Made by a program: the position numbers and the translations under genes. From Butyricimonas virosa (lineage in GTDB: Bacteria; Bacteroidota; Bacteroidia; Bacteroidales; Marinifilaceae): DNA of 64,000 nucleotides. This document shows, one piece after another, positions 43,986 through 52,350 of this stretch. Each line of letters opens with the position of its first letter. Within the stretch, counting starts at the first letter, position 1. The notes beneath the pieces are model-generated. The model ran no database searches. It had not been told where the DNA came from and saw only the letters and a program-made list of their open reading frames with translations. The stretch spans positions 4,216,001 to 4,280,000 of the forward strand of contig NZ_CP102269.1 in NCBI RefSeq assembly GCF_025148635.1, read 5' to 3'.

Positions 43986-44334
43986 ATAAAAAAGGTCAGG
44001 CGGCGCCGGTCTGCCTCCGGCACGCAACAGAAAAGCAGGACGGATTTCTCCGCCCTGCATCTGAAATCAACTATGAATTATGGTCAAGCAGCAACTTCTT
44101 GGGATTGAGCTTGTTTTACGTACTGCTCTAACATTCTGATCGGTGACTTGCTGTTTGAATTAAGGATTCAAATGAAACGTATGCAGAGATGCCCTCATTA
44201 TGGCTGATATTGTAAAAGAAGTATAAAGTAGTCTGACAAATCTGGATAATACTTATAAGTGAATCATAAATATTTCTGATACCTTTACATTAGAAATACT
44301 GGAACAAATATACCTAACGCAAGCAGTGAGGAAA

Positions 44335-44835
44335 TCAGTAGTTGGATTCTGAGAGATCTTTAAGCATGACAAACTCCTCTTCAGTCTCATGGATGATCTT
44401 AAATCCAAGTTTTAGATACATTCGGACGGCATAGTTCGCCTTTTGTACGGACAGAGAGACGTGGCTATATCCTTTGCTTTCAAGTAATCGAAACATTTCA
44501 CGCATAAGATGGTTTCCTATGCCTTTACTCCTGTATTCCTTATATAGGGATATGGCAAGTGATGGAGTTTTGTCATCCACATGTCCGTAATCATTCATAA
44601 TACGTACCCATACTGCACCGACCACTTTTCCTTCACTGTCTGCAACCAGACAAAAGTCATCTTTTTTCTTTCCGAAGTTCTCAATATACAGTTTCAGTTC
44701 TGGTAGATCCACCACTTCCTTTGAGGGCGGTATGACTCCTTCAGGAATATAAATCGCTTCGTAAAGAAATTCTCTTAGCAAATGGTTCTCACTACCTTGC
44801 AGATGGCGTATTATATAGTTGGTCGATCCGTTCAT
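44335..44835 (-). CDS. GNAT-family N-acetyltransferase
   Basis: The GNAT core is visible in the 166-aa product: VVGAVWVRIM (beta 4), then SLYKEYRSKGIGNHLMREMF, where the R/Q-x-x-G-x-G acetyl-CoA loop lies (RSKGIG), then SHVSLSVQKANYAVRMYLKL (beta 5, helix) and GFKIIHET. The substrate is not evident. The start overlaps the stop of the SRPBCC gene by four bases, so it is translated as part of a four-gene minus-strand cassette. The cassette has a composition unlike the neighbouring GC-rich stretch. Confidence 0.82.
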   Translation of the reverse strand: MNGSTNYIIRHLQGSENHLLREFLYEAIYIPEGVIPPSKEVVDLPELKLYIENFGKKKDDFCLVADSEGKVVGAVWVRIMNDYGHVDDKTPSLAISLYKEYRSKGIGNHLMREMFRLLESKGYSHVSLSVQKANYAVRMYLKLGFKIIHETEEEFVMLKDLSESNY

Positions 44836-45230
44836 TCTTGTTCACATTTTCTTTTCAGGTCAGCTATATACCGCTTCTGTTGTAATTTCAAATACAACAA
44901 TGCAAAAGGATATAACCACCATTTCTTCAGGTTAATTGACTCGGTAAAAATAACTTCCGTTCCATTTCCGGCCCGTCTGAAATATCCCGTCCACTCCCCG
45001 GAAAAGTTCACATTATCCATAAGAAATGAATATTTTAGAAAAGGCTCTATAACAGTAAGAGTAAAACAGGTTACATAGCCTTCATTACTTATCTCCCTGA
45101 AATGACGCTCGTCGGAAACTTCTATGTCCTTTATGTCACTTCGCCATGAATAGTCGTAAAGTGAAGTGACTGAATACCAGACAGATTCCAAATCAGCCTG
45201 TATAAATGATTTTATCGTAGTTCTTATCAT
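44832..45230 (-). CDS. SRPBCC (START-like) domain protein
   Basis: The 132-aa protein fits the helix-grip fold: N-terminal strand TIKSFIQADLESVWYSVTSL, followed by several antiparallel strands (FTLTVIEPFLKYSFLM, GNGTEVIFTE) and the C-terminal helix LYLKLQQKRYIADLKRKCEQ. Such proteins bind small hydrophobic ligands or act as cyclases/dehydratases. In this cassette it stands between two acetyltransferases; function unknown. Its end overlaps the GNAT start (ATGA). Confidence 0.72.
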   Translation of the reverse strand: MIRTTIKSFIQADLESVWYSVTSLYDYSWRSDIKDIEVSDERHFREISNEGYVTCFTLTVIEPFLKYSFLMDNVNFSGEWTGYFRRAGNGTEVIFTESINLKKWWLYPFALLYLKLQQKRYIADLKRKCEQE

Positions 45231-45250
45231 GGGACATTTTTATATTTCTC

Positions 45251-45790
45251 TTACCGTTTTTTCCAGTCCTCTCTGGTAAGCAAAGTAAAATGTTCTGTAC
45301 GGATATCTCCTAACGGAGAAGTCTTTCCTTCTTCTGTGTGATGGAACTTGAATCCACATTTTTCCATTACCCTGCGGGATTTGATGTTTCCGTCATAATG
45401 TCCACACCAGACCCGTTTCACATCAAGTTCGACGAAGCAACGCTTCAACAAACGTTGTACGGCTTCCGGTATAAGCCCCTGTCCCCAATAAGGAACACCT
45501 ATCCAATATCCTATTTCTGCGTCTCCATCCTGTATCTCCGCACTGTGTACGCCATCAGCGAACATAATTCCGACACTGCCTATCGGTTCATTGGTTTCTT
45601 TCAATATGACAGCGTATGTCTCGGGTGCAGAAAGGATATTGCGTATTATTTCTCTGCTGTTTTCCACAGATGTATGAGGAGGCCACCCGGCAATGGGGCC
45701 GATAGCAGGATCTTTGGCATAATTATAAAGAGACTCTGCATCGTTTTCTGTCCAGGGACGAAGTATCAATCTTTGTGTTTCCATATTCAT
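45251..45790 (-). CDS. RimJ/RimL-like GNAT N-acetyltransferase
   Basis: The 179-aa protein fits the RimJ/RimL-type family: N-terminal TQRLILRPWTENDAESLYNY, then IGSVGIMF, IGYWIGVPYWGQGLIPEAV with the Q/R-x-x-G-x-G-like loop, and NIKSRRVMEKCGF near the end. This branch acetylates N-terminal amines or small amine compounds. The context of a CAT-like gene directly upstream suggests a resistance or modification cassette. The substrate is not known. Confidence 0.85.
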   Translation of the reverse strand: MNMETQRLILRPWTENDAESLYNYAKDPAIGPIAGWPPHTSVENSREIIRNILSAPETYAVILKETNEPIGSVGIMFADGVHSAEIQDGDAEIGYWIGVPYWGQGLIPEAVQRLLKRCFVELDVKRVWCGHYDGNIKSRRVMEKCGFKFHHTEEGKTSPLGDIRTEHFTLLTREDWKKR

Positions 45791-45792
45791 CG

Positions 45793-46413
45793 CTATACAA
45801 GTAATTTATTGATTTCCTGCTGCAAGCGATCCAGGAACTTTGCAGCATGTGCCCCATCCATTTGAGTGTGATGGAATTGGAATGAAACCGTCAGTGTCGT
45901 CCTGAAGAACCCCTTACGGTACTTGCCCCATATCATAAACGGATTGTTGAAGATACCGCTGTACATACCTACCGCACCGTCAATTTCATATTGGGCCAGT
46001 GCGGAAGTTCCTATTACCATGCTTTCAGTCAAGTCGTGGTTCTCACAGCTTTGTGCTACTTCCGTTGTCAATTTCAGATAATCTTCATTGAATAGCTGCA
46101 AATCATCAGAAAAGGGCACATCGCATGAACTGACCTCATTGTCCTTGTTCATAACAATGGTATTAACCGCAATGGCATCATATTGCATCAATTTGTCTCC
46201 GACAGGCAGCATATAAAATTCCTTGATACCGCTTGCCGCCTTGCCGATGCACCAGCACACCAGCATATTGAATTTCATACCTGACTTTTTGCTGATTTTG
46301 ACCAGACGACTGACATCCAAAGTCTTGAAAAATGTAACCATCGGCATCGGGGCTTTCATCCAAAGCTCAAATGCGTATGCACGGGTGGTTTCTTTGGGAT
46401 TTATTTCTCTCAT
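45793..46413 (-). CDS. CatA-like chloramphenicol acetyltransferase family protein
   Basis: The 206-aa product has the CAT signature HHTQMDGAH near residue 180 (catalytic His in HHxxxDG) and conserved segments such as FNMLVCWCIGKAAS and NPFMIWGKYRKG. Length is close to classic CAT (about 213-220 aa). CAT-family enzymes transfer acetyl to chloramphenicol or related hydroxyls, but some have other substrates, so resistance should not be assumed. It heads a cassette of four close minus-strand genes (46413 to 44335). Confidence 0.8.
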   Translation of the reverse strand: MREINPKETTRAYAFELWMKAPMPMVTFFKTLDVSRLVKISKKSGMKFNMLVCWCIGKAASGIKEFYMLPVGDKLMQYDAIAVNTIVMNKDNEVSSCDVPFSDDLQLFNEDYLKLTTEVAQSCENHDLTESMVIGTSALAQYEIDGAVGMYSGIFNNPFMIWGKYRKGFFRTTLTVSFQFHHTQMDGAHAAKFLDRLQQEINKLLV

Positions 46414-46435
46414 AGTGCGTCTTTCAAATTTTCAA

Positions 46436-46690
46436 TCATTTTTCATGCTTCTCCAGATATTCTCTCATGGCCTCGTTGACGATGTCACGGAGAGACATGT
46501 TCTTTTCGATGGCCAGGTATTTCATCCTGGTATGAATGCTCTTGTTAATGACGAAGTTGCAATGCACCGCCGGTTCCTTTTCCGCCTTGGCCGGAGCCGT
46601 TTCTTTTTTCTGCGGGGATTTTTTAGTTGATGAAAGCAGCCCATCAAGGCCGCTTTTCATACCGTCTTTCAATAAATCGCTTTTGCCCAT
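46436..46690 (-). CDS. Small RHH-like DNA-binding protein (ParA partner)
   Basis: The 84-aa product has a basic, flexible N-terminal arm (DGLLSSTKKSPQKKETAP) and a C-terminal ribbon-helix-helix-like region (VHCNFVINKSIHTRMKYLAI, then MSLRDIVNEAMREYLEKH). This layout is typical of the small centromere-binding protein encoded just after ParA. It starts 6 bases after the ParA stop. It probably binds the repeat-rich region upstream of parA. Similar proteins on Bacteroidales elements are classed as DUF3408-like. Confidence 0.68.
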   Translation of the reverse strand: MGKSDLLKDGMKSGLDGLLSSTKKSPQKKETAPAKAEKEPAVHCNFVINKSIHTRMKYLAIEKNMSLRDIVNEAMREYLEKHEK

Positions 46691-46696
46691 ATTGTT

Positions 46697-47452
46697 TTAC
46701 TTTAATTTCAATACCTCCAGTGCCAAATCCATATAATCTTTGGCCCCGTTGCTGTTTTTGTTATACTCGAAAATGTTCAGACCCTTGATAGGAGCTTCCG
46801 CCAGAGCCACGTTGTCCCGGATGACGGTCTTGAACACCTTGTCGCAGAAAGAATCGTTGATGAGCTCGGACACGCTTTTATTAAGCGTCTTGCGCTTGTC
46901 GAACTGGGTAATCACGATACCTCCGATGCTCAGTCCTGGATTCAGGCGTTCCCTGACGATTTCAACCACATTCGTAATCTTTGCCATACCACGCATAGCG
47001 AGGAACTGTGCCTGGACCGGAATAATCAAAAAGTCCGCCGCGGTAAGAGCATTGAGCGTGAGCAGTCCCAGCGATGGCGGACAGTCAATCAGTATATAGT
47101 CGAATTTCCGGCTGTCAAGCAGCTTCGCAATCAGCCCTTTCAGTATCAGTTCCCGGCCAGGTTCGTTGATAAGTTCCGATTCGGCAGCCGACAGGTCAAG
47201 GCATGAGGGAACGATGGTAAGGCCGTTCTTCAGTTCGACCAGTGGCAGAGGGTATTCGCCCTTCATTGCCCCGTACACGGTCTGTTCTTCCTCGATGGAC
47301 AGGCCGCAGGATTCCGTAAGGTTTGCCTGACCGTCCATGTCAATCAGGAGCACACGTTTTTTCTTCAGCTGCAGTGCGGCAGCGAGATTTATGGTAGTGG
47401 TTGTCTTTCCGACCCCACCTTTATGATTCAGAACTGCTATAATTTTTGTCAT
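46697..47452 (-). CDS. parA: ParA/Soj-type partition ATPase
   Basis: This 251-aa protein starts with the deviant Walker A KGGVGKTTTTINLAAAL (about residues 10-26), followed by VLLIDMDGQANLTES and YILIDCPPSLGLLTLNAL (Walker B, P-loop partner). These are the full ParA/Soj motifs without an N-terminal HTH, so a type Ib-like ParA. It drives segregation or stability of the element. The upstream gap (47453-47685) is packed with TACTA/TAGTA motifs, a probable operator/centromere. The RHH-like partner follows directly. Confidence 0.9.
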   Translation of the reverse strand: MTKIIAVLNHKGGVGKTTTTINLAAALQLKKKRVLLIDMDGQANLTESCGLSIEEEQTVYGAMKGEYPLPLVELKNGLTIVPSCLDLSAAESELINEPGRELILKGLIAKLLDSRKFDYILIDCPPSLGLLTLNALTAADFLIIPVQAQFLAMRGMAKITNVVEIVRERLNPGLSIGGIVITQFDKRKTLNKSVSELINDSFCDKVFKTVIRDNVALAEAPIKGLNIFEYNKNSNGAKDYMDLALEVLKLK

Positions 47453-47485
47453 AATTCAGAGTCTTAATGTCTGGTACAAAGATAA

Positions 47486-47659
47486 TACTATTTTTAGTCT
47501 TCACTACAATTAGTATTTACTAATTTACTACTATAACATATTTTAGTATCGTAGTATTTACTACTCTACTAAAAGACCAAGCCACTAAATGTAGTATCTA
47601 CTATTTTTCGTAACCCGGGATTTACTAATCTCCTAAATTACTACAATTAGTAAATACTA
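47486..47659. repeat. TACTA/TAGTA repeat array, putative centromere/operator
   Basis: About 14 copies of TACTA or its complement TAGTA occur in ~175 bases, including the direct repeat ACTACAATTAGTA at 47503 and 47640. The array is AT-rich, with one CCCGGG island. It sits between the parA start and the SSB gene, where parS-like sites of ParA/RHH systems are found. Confidence 0.6.
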
Positions 47660-47685
47660 CATCCGTGACCGTTTTCCGGAAGATG

Positions 47686-48099
47686 TCAGAACGGAAGGTC
47701 TTCCTCAACGTCCTGTGGCATGTCCGCCGGAGGAACGGGTGCGTTCTCGGCAGCTGCTGTTTGACTGTCCGCTTCTGAGTTTGTACCTTCCCGCTTACCG
47801 GTGTTGATGAACTCCAGGGCATCCGCCGTGATGGAGAGCTGGATCTGGCTGTCGCCGTTTTTGTCCTTCCACAGTGAAGTTGACAATGTTCCCCCGACAA
47901 GGACCATGCGTCCTTTGGTGAGGTATTCGGAGAGGCGGATATGGTTTTCCTTGTTGCTGCGTACCCTTACCCATGTGGTAACGGCGTTTCCGTGCGAGAA
48001 GTCATCTACTGCCATGTCAAAAGCAATAAACGAACCGTGTGTACCCTCGATGACCTGACAATCCTTTCCGATGCGACCGAAAGTGTGAATGTATAGCAT
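47686..48099 (-). CDS. ssb: Single-stranded DNA-binding protein
   Basis: Starting at 48099 (MLYIHTFGRIGKDC) gives a standard SSB: 137 aa, an N-terminal OB-fold (TTWVRVRSNKENHIRLSEYL, GRMVLVGGTLSTSLWKDKNG) and an acidic tail ending EEDLPF, the partner-binding tip. The frame is open upstream and includes a conserved-looking short peptide (MSKSKGFKQREEKNK). However, family length and the start residue favour 48099. It belongs to the minus-strand element module beside parA and pcfJ. It is one of three OB-fold SSB-like genes in the window. Confidence 0.87.
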   Translation of the reverse strand: MLYIHTFGRIGKDCQVIEGTHGSFIAFDMAVDDFSHGNAVTTWVRVRSNKENHIRLSEYLTKGRMVLVGGTLSTSLWKDKNGDSQIQLSITADALEFINTGKREGTNSEADSQTAAAENAPVPPADMPQDVEEDLPF

Positions 48100-48119
48100 A
48101 ATTTGAAAATGTTTTGCGG

Positions 48120-48366
48120 CAAGGTGGTTAGTCCTGCCATTACCTGTGACTTTGTTTTTTTCTTCCCTCTGTTTGAAGCCTTTTGACTTCGACATAGGAA
48201 TATGTTTTATGTGCATCTGAAACTGCGGGGCAAGGGAGATAAGACAAGTGAACAAACAGAGAATTGATGAAATACCGCCAATAATTTATTGACGGAAAGT
48301 TGTCATCCAATCCTCTGAATTGTTAGCGAAGCGATACTTGGCATTCTACCTCGGCAGTACCTTTGC
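48120..48366. repeat. Leader repeat copy 1 upstream of the SSB gene, with plus-facing -7 box
   Basis: This region aligns in blocks with 50940-51186. It includes a plus-strand -7 box TACCTTTG (48358-48365) preceded by ACTTGGC, and a shared block AAGACA-G...GTTGATGAAATAC. On the minus strand a short peptide frame with KGFKQREEKN is shared with copy 2 as KDFKIREKKKN. No plus-strand gene follows copy 1. Confidence 0.5.
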
Positions 48367-48482
48367 ACAATAAAACAATACCTGGTGTCGGACAGTCGGG
48401 GTCAAGGGAAGTTTATCAAAACTCTACAAAGGGACAAGTATATGATTCTGCTACAACAGCCGTTTTCACAATGTTATTATTC

Positions 48483-48686
48483 AAGTGGTTGATGCAATAA
48501 TTTGATATGGCTACAAGTGGTAAAGCTGTGTTTTACAAGTGGTAAAAGTGGTAACTGGTTTATAAAAGTTATGACTTACAATGCATTAATACATCTGTTA
48601 AGTGGTTATAAAAGTGGTTGCTGCGGATGTTGGCATTCGTAGCAACATATTGAAGCCACCTGGCACCAATCTTAGGCGACAAGTGG
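48483..48686 (+). repeat. Seven AAGTGG(T/C) iteron-like repeats
   Basis: AAGTGG starts at 48483, 48515, 48537, 48546, 48600, 48612 and 48681. Several occur as ACAAGTGGTAAA. All are on the same strand, in a 450-bp non-coding stretch beside the PcfJ gene. Spacing is uneven (32, 22, 9, 54, 12, 69). They may be protein-binding iterons (origin or operator). Confidence 0.5.
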
Positions 48687-48708
48687 CTGACGAAAGGAAC
48701 AAAACAGA

Positions 48709-49980
48709 CTATACTATCATTCTCTGACGTATTTTCCGCACGTTTTTCTGTACAAGGCTTATGATGCGCTCATGAAATTCTGTATCTTGGTTGCAGAGTC
48801 CTCTTGATTGCAGGACCTTGAATGTTTCAAGACTCAACTCAACAGTTTCAATACGTTTGTTGTCTATCCTCGCTGATAATACCAAAGATTTAGGTTTAAG
48901 ATAATATTCGCTCTGACCGACGCAATGGTGCAATGCGTTTCCTTCTTTATAATATTCATCTACGCTCTCCAGTACACTGACAACGATAAGTCCGTCAGTG
49001 AATGACAACCCGAAGAATTTACCTTTCATCTCTCTGAAAAGACTTTCGTTCTCCATAGCTTTCTTACGTTGGGCATCCCTTTCTTCCCTCTCTCTGATAA
49101 TCCTTACTTTTTCCTGATAATGGTCGTGTGCTGCTTTCAAATCCGACGGACATATATAGTGTGAATTGTGAATGTCTTTTCCACATCTTTCAAGTAAGTG
49201 GATATAATCCATCCAAAGCGAAATGTCAGAGATTTGGTAACGGTTTCGCATCACAATCTTATACACATTCCAATAGGTATCGAAATACATTGTATGTTGC
49301 AGGAAATAGTTCAAGTCAGTTTTTCTCCCTGCCTTGAACATAGTCTCGGCTCTACTATCGGTCAGCAGGGCTTTTATCAGACAGACCGGTTCAATTTCTG
49401 CCAATGAACCTACCATTCCGTTTCTCTTTAGCTTGGGTGTGGATGAATAATAAGGATAGACCTTGCAGTCGGCAATACGCCTATAGACATAGTTGTCTTT
49501 GCGCAGTTCCAGATTGCCGTCAAAGACAAAACTGTCAAGATAATGCCCTAAAGTGCGTCTCAATGCTGTTACCTCCGTTCTGCCATTGTCATCTATCCAA
49601 TATCTGGCTACCTCTATGGAATAATAATCAGCCTCTTTCCCTTTATGGTAGTTGGCTTTCATAAGAAACACCCTTTGCACCTGCAATCCATCTTGGGTAG
49701 TTAGAATGGAGTAGTATGAACTGTCTTTATGCTTACGCTGCAAGGTATTCTTTATCTTCAATTTTATGCCGCACATCGGGCAACGGCATGTTTTTTTGTT
49801 GCTTTCCTCCCATTGGTGTCCGCAATCAAGACAGGTGGTCTTGCCGCTTTTTGTACGAAAAGCAAAATGGTCAAGACAATGGTGAAAAGCCCACATTTCC
49901 TGTTTCTTTGTCAGTGGCAGTAACCGCTCATTGGCGGCTACTACCTTATGTTGTAATCTTGTCTTGGGTCTCATACTCAA
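48709..49980 (-). CDS. PcfJ-like protein
   Basis: The 423-aa product contains two zinc-knuckle-like pairs near residues 50-75 (CLDCGHQWEE, CRCPMCGI) and the PcfJ-type signature GNALHHCVGQ near residue 365, flanked by EYYKE and LSARIDNKRIETVEL. PcfJ-like proteins are widespread on Gram-positive and Bacteroidales mobile elements, without proven function. The gene overlaps PcfK by four bases (ATGA), the usual PcfK-PcfJ order. Iteron-like repeats lie just after its stop. Confidence 0.82.
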   Translation of the reverse strand: MSMRPKTRLQHKVVAANERLLPLTKKQEMWAFHHCLDHFAFRTKSGKTTCLDCGHQWEESNKKTCRCPMCGIKLKIKNTLQRKHKDSSYYSILTTQDGLQVQRVFLMKANYHKGKEADYYSIEVARYWIDDNGRTEVTALRRTLGHYLDSFVFDGNLELRKDNYVYRRIADCKVYPYYSSTPKLKRNGMVGSLAEIEPVCLIKALLTDSRAETMFKAGRKTDLNYFLQHTMYFDTYWNVYKIVMRNRYQISDISLWMDYIHLLERCGKDIHNSHYICPSDLKAAHDHYQEKVRIIREREERDAQRKKAMENESLFREMKGKFFGLSFTDGLIVVSVLESVDEYYKEGNALHHCVGQSEYYLKPKSLVLSARIDNKRIETVELSLETFKVLQSRGLCNQDTEFHERIISLVQKNVRKIRQRMIV

Positions 49981-50411
49981 AAATCAAAAAGAGATGGTTG
50001 AACTTGTTCTTGGCTTGCAGGTTTCGGTTTAGTCTTGGTATGGTTATTACGTTGTTGCAGTTTCCGCATTTCTTCTGCTTGATAGGCTTTCAATGCTTTT
50101 TCCTTTGCCTCAGCCTTTTCCTCTTCGGTCAATTCCACTCTGTGATTGACGATGATACCGCAATTGATAGCCTTGCCTATTTCAATATTGTCCTCGTCAT
50201 AGTAGTGAACGGCAAGTGAATACACTTCATCATCTGTCATTCCACATCCTCCCTCGTCAGCGATAGCCCTTGCTTGATTAAGAATGAATGTGATACAATC
50301 ATCCAAATTCTTGTTTTCTTTGGTATAGGATGAAGCAAATAGTTCATCGTTTTTAGCTCTCTCGTCAAGATAAGCCTTGATTGTCAGCTTGAATTGTTCT
50401 GTTCCTTTCAT
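49977..50411 (-). CDS. PcfK-like protein
   Basis: This 144-aa protein has the PcfK N-terminus: KLTIKAYLDERAKNDELFAS, followed by NLDDCITFILNQARA and GMTDDEVYSLAVHYYDED. The C-terminal third is charged and helical with repeated AEAKEKALKAYQAEEM-like residues and a Lys-rich end, and terminates in QPSLFDF. Its stop overlaps the PcfJ ATG, confirming the pair. It is associated with element maintenance or transfer; no activity is established. Confidence 0.82.
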   Translation of the reverse strand: MKGTEQFKLTIKAYLDERAKNDELFASSYTKENKNLDDCITFILNQARAIADEGGCGMTDDEVYSLAVHYYDEDNIEIGKAINCGIIVNHRVELTEEEKAEAKEKALKAYQAEEMRKLQQRNNHTKTKPKPASQEQVQPSLFDF

Positions 50412-50431
50412 CGTAATATATCCTTTTGTGA

Positions 50432-50917
50432 TTAGAAATTATAGTCAATTACACCACCTATGTAAAGCAATGTGCCTGGCTCTAACTGGCTTACTGTCCG
50501 AAGAAACTCGTATGATTGCTCAGCATGGTAACTGCACCCTTGCTCATCCATATAGAACTGATAGCCAGTGTTTAGAGGATTTTTGAGATACTTTTCAAGC
50601 TGGTACACTGCACCAACCCACAATGTGCAATTGTCTGTTGTAATCGCTTTTGCCATTTCATTGATACCTGCCACGAACTCTTCTTTCCACTTGTCAGCTC
50701 CTCCGTTGTATCGGATTACATCAGCTTCAACAAGTACGAACATTCCTTTGGGCAGGATGTTGTCTACCAAATTGGTAATGTGAAGCTTACGCTCATTGTC
50801 ATCAATCTCCGAACAGTAATCATAATAGTTGCCGTCTCCTTGTTCAAGAGTGTTCTCATTCAAGTAGTTATCTTTTGCTACTTTTGTCTCTGTGATTTGG
50901 AAAATCTTACTATGCAT
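50432..50917 (-). CDS. Unknown element protein
   Basis: The 161-aa protein has no signal or catalytic motif. It contains a stretch about LVEADVIRYNGGADKWKEEF and a helical MAKAITTDNCTLWVGAVYQL. It lies 20 bases upstream of PcfK on the same strand, so it is probably co-transcribed with PcfK and PcfJ. The upstream gap (50918-51381) contains the second leader repeat. Confidence 0.55.
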   Translation of the reverse strand: MHSKIFQITETKVAKDNYLNENTLEQGDGNYYDYCSEIDDNERKLHITNLVDNILPKGMFVLVEADVIRYNGGADKWKEEFVAGINEMAKAITTDNCTLWVGAVYQLEKYLKNPLNTGYQFYMDEQGCSYHAEQSYEFLRTVSQLEPGTLLYIGGVIDYNF

Positions 50918-50939
50918 AGACCTAAATGTTTAATAGTTA

Positions 50940-51186
50940 ATGTCTCATTTTTTTCTTTTCCCTTATTTTGAAGTCCTTATCGGCTTCCTGTCGGGATCTG
51001 AATTTTACGTGCTTTCAGAGACTGTGGGAATCTGAGGGATAAGACAGGTAAATGGCTAAGGAGTTGATGAAATACCCAATTTCAGCTTGTCTGAAATTGT
51101 GGAAAGCTGTTGTCAAGTCCACCAGCCTATTAGCGGAACCTATTGGTGGAGCGGTACTTGGCGTTCCCTCACCGCAGTACCTTTGC
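50940..51186. repeat. Leader repeat copy 2 with plus-facing -7 box
   Basis: The copy matches 48120-48366 in blocks, including GGGATAAGACAGGT, GTTGATGAAATACC, GCTGTTGTCAAGTCC, GGTACTTGGCGTTC and TACCTTTGCA (-7 box at 51178-51185). It lies directly upstream of the minus-strand gene at 50917. Confidence 0.5.
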
Positions 51187-51231
51187 AAAGGAAAATAGAG
51201 CCGACGTGGTAAGCCGACTCAGTGTGATTAA

Positions 51232-51297
51232 ATGGCATCTATAAAAGTGCAGAACAATTTAGATGATAGAAATGGAGGTTTAATCTGGATTACATAA
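51232..51297 (+). CDS. 21-aa frame behind leader copy 2, possible remnant
   Basis: MASIKVQNNLDDRNGGLIWI plus one residue is read ~45 bases downstream of the TACCTTTG box. It might be the start of a gene truncated when the AbiE-like cassette entered, or a leader peptide. The evidence is only its position. Confidence 0.15.
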   Translation: MASIKVQNNLDDRNGGLIWIT

Positions 51298-51349
51298 AAA
51301 TTTAAATCGATGACATAGCTGTTATATAAAATATTATTGTTATTTTTGC

Positions 51350-51357
51350 TACGTTTT
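51350..51357 (+). promoter_or_regulatory. Putative -7 element of the AbiE-like cassette (TACGTTTT)
   Basis: TACGTTTT is near the TAnnTTTG consensus, 25 bases before the ATG at 51382, in an AT-rich stretch. Confidence 0.35.
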
Positions 51358-51381
51358 AATACACTATTAAAATAGAGCATA

Positions 51382-52350
51382 ATGGCACTGGAAGAAATAA
51401 GCATACTACATAGAAAAATACGGATAAGTATCTGTGACAAAGAACGACTTAAAGGCATATCGATTGGTGAAAAGTTGTCATACACGTTTTATGAAGGAGT
51501 CTATCAGGATATTGCCATGATTTTTTTGGAACCGAGAAAAGGTAATCCGACACCTAAAGAATGCGAAATAACTTCTGGCAGAATCATGGCATTGTTAGGT
51601 GTTCCTGTCGTATTCATTCTGAAACCAGGACCGACATACGAAAGGCAAAGATTGACTGACAAAGGAGTGTATTTTGTCATGTCAGACAAATACGCGCATC
51701 TGCCAATGCTCATTGCTTTGGAAAAGACCAGTGACAGGAAAACTGCTTCTGTCCTTACTCCTGTTGCACAATATATTCTCCTGTATCATCTTCAGGAAAG
51801 GAGCCTTGAAGGACTTTCTGCCAAAGAGATAGCAAAGTTGGTTCCGTATTCTTATGAAAGCACGACACTGGGAATAACCTGCATGGAAGATTTGGGGCTA
51901 TGTGAAAAGGAACTTGTCGGTCAAAGAACGAAACATATTCATTTCGCCAAGAAGGGGCTTGAATTATGGAAGAAAGCAGAAACATTTTTCATATCCCCGT
52001 TGGAACAGCTAATCTATTGCGATGCTCTTCATTCAGAAAAGGTATTTCCTATTTGTGGGATAAATGCCTTAGCACATTACACATGGCTTAATCCGGATCC
52101 TGAAAAGATGTTTATGTTGACAAACAAGGAATATCGTACATTAAAAGAATCAGGAGTCCTTGAAAACCCCAACACTTATGATGGCAGTATTATCATAGAA
52201 GTATGGAAATATCCTGCTATCGGTTTGGCTGGTGAAAATATACAATGGGTCGACCGCTTGTCTCTGGCCATCACATTGGCTAAGGATAATGACCCGCGCA
52301 TTGAAAAAGAAGTAGAACGAATGATCAATAATATAGAATGGAAGGATTAG
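51382..52350 (+). CDS. AbiEi-like antitoxin/regulator with winged helix
   Basis: This 322-aa protein has a middle winged-helix-like region (YHLQERSLEGLSAKEIAKLV, then TTLGITCMEDLGLCE and a basic wing). The C-terminal part, with CGINALAHYTWLN and FMLTNKEYRTL, is reminiscent of AbiEi-type antitoxins. Its last 13 bases overlap the nucleotidyltransferase-like gene, the usual layout of type IV (AbiE) toxin-antitoxin pairs. It would autorepress the operon and counter the toxin. It lacks an obvious N-terminal HTH of classical AbiEi, so this may be a distinct subfamily. Confidence 0.68.
   Translation: MALEEISILHRKIRISICDKERLKGISIGEKLSYTFYEGVYQDIAMIFLEPRKGNPTPKECEITSGRIMALLGVPVVFILKPGPTYERQRLTDKGVYFVMSDKYAHLPMLIALEKTSDRKTASVLTPVAQYILLYHLQERSLEGLSAKEIAKLVPYSYESTTLGITCMEDLGLCEKELVGQRTKHIHFAKKGLELWKKAETFFISPLEQLIYCDALHSEKVFPICGINALAHYTWLNPDPEKMFMLTNKEYRTLKESGVLENPNTYDGSIIIEVWKYPAIGLAGENIQWVDRLSLAITLAKDNDPRIEKEVERMINNIEWKD

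Larger units (their letters stand above)
43663..44334. other. Non-coding stretch with inverted repeat and repeat copy B
   Basis: In this 672-bp gap I see a strong inverted repeat (43725-43792) and repeat copy B (43861-43985). On the minus strand near 44095 there is a short frame ending MLEQYVKQAQSQEVAA, possibly the tail of a degraded gene. The AT-rich end near 44280-44334 probably holds nothing more than an intergenic spacer. Confidence 0.4.
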
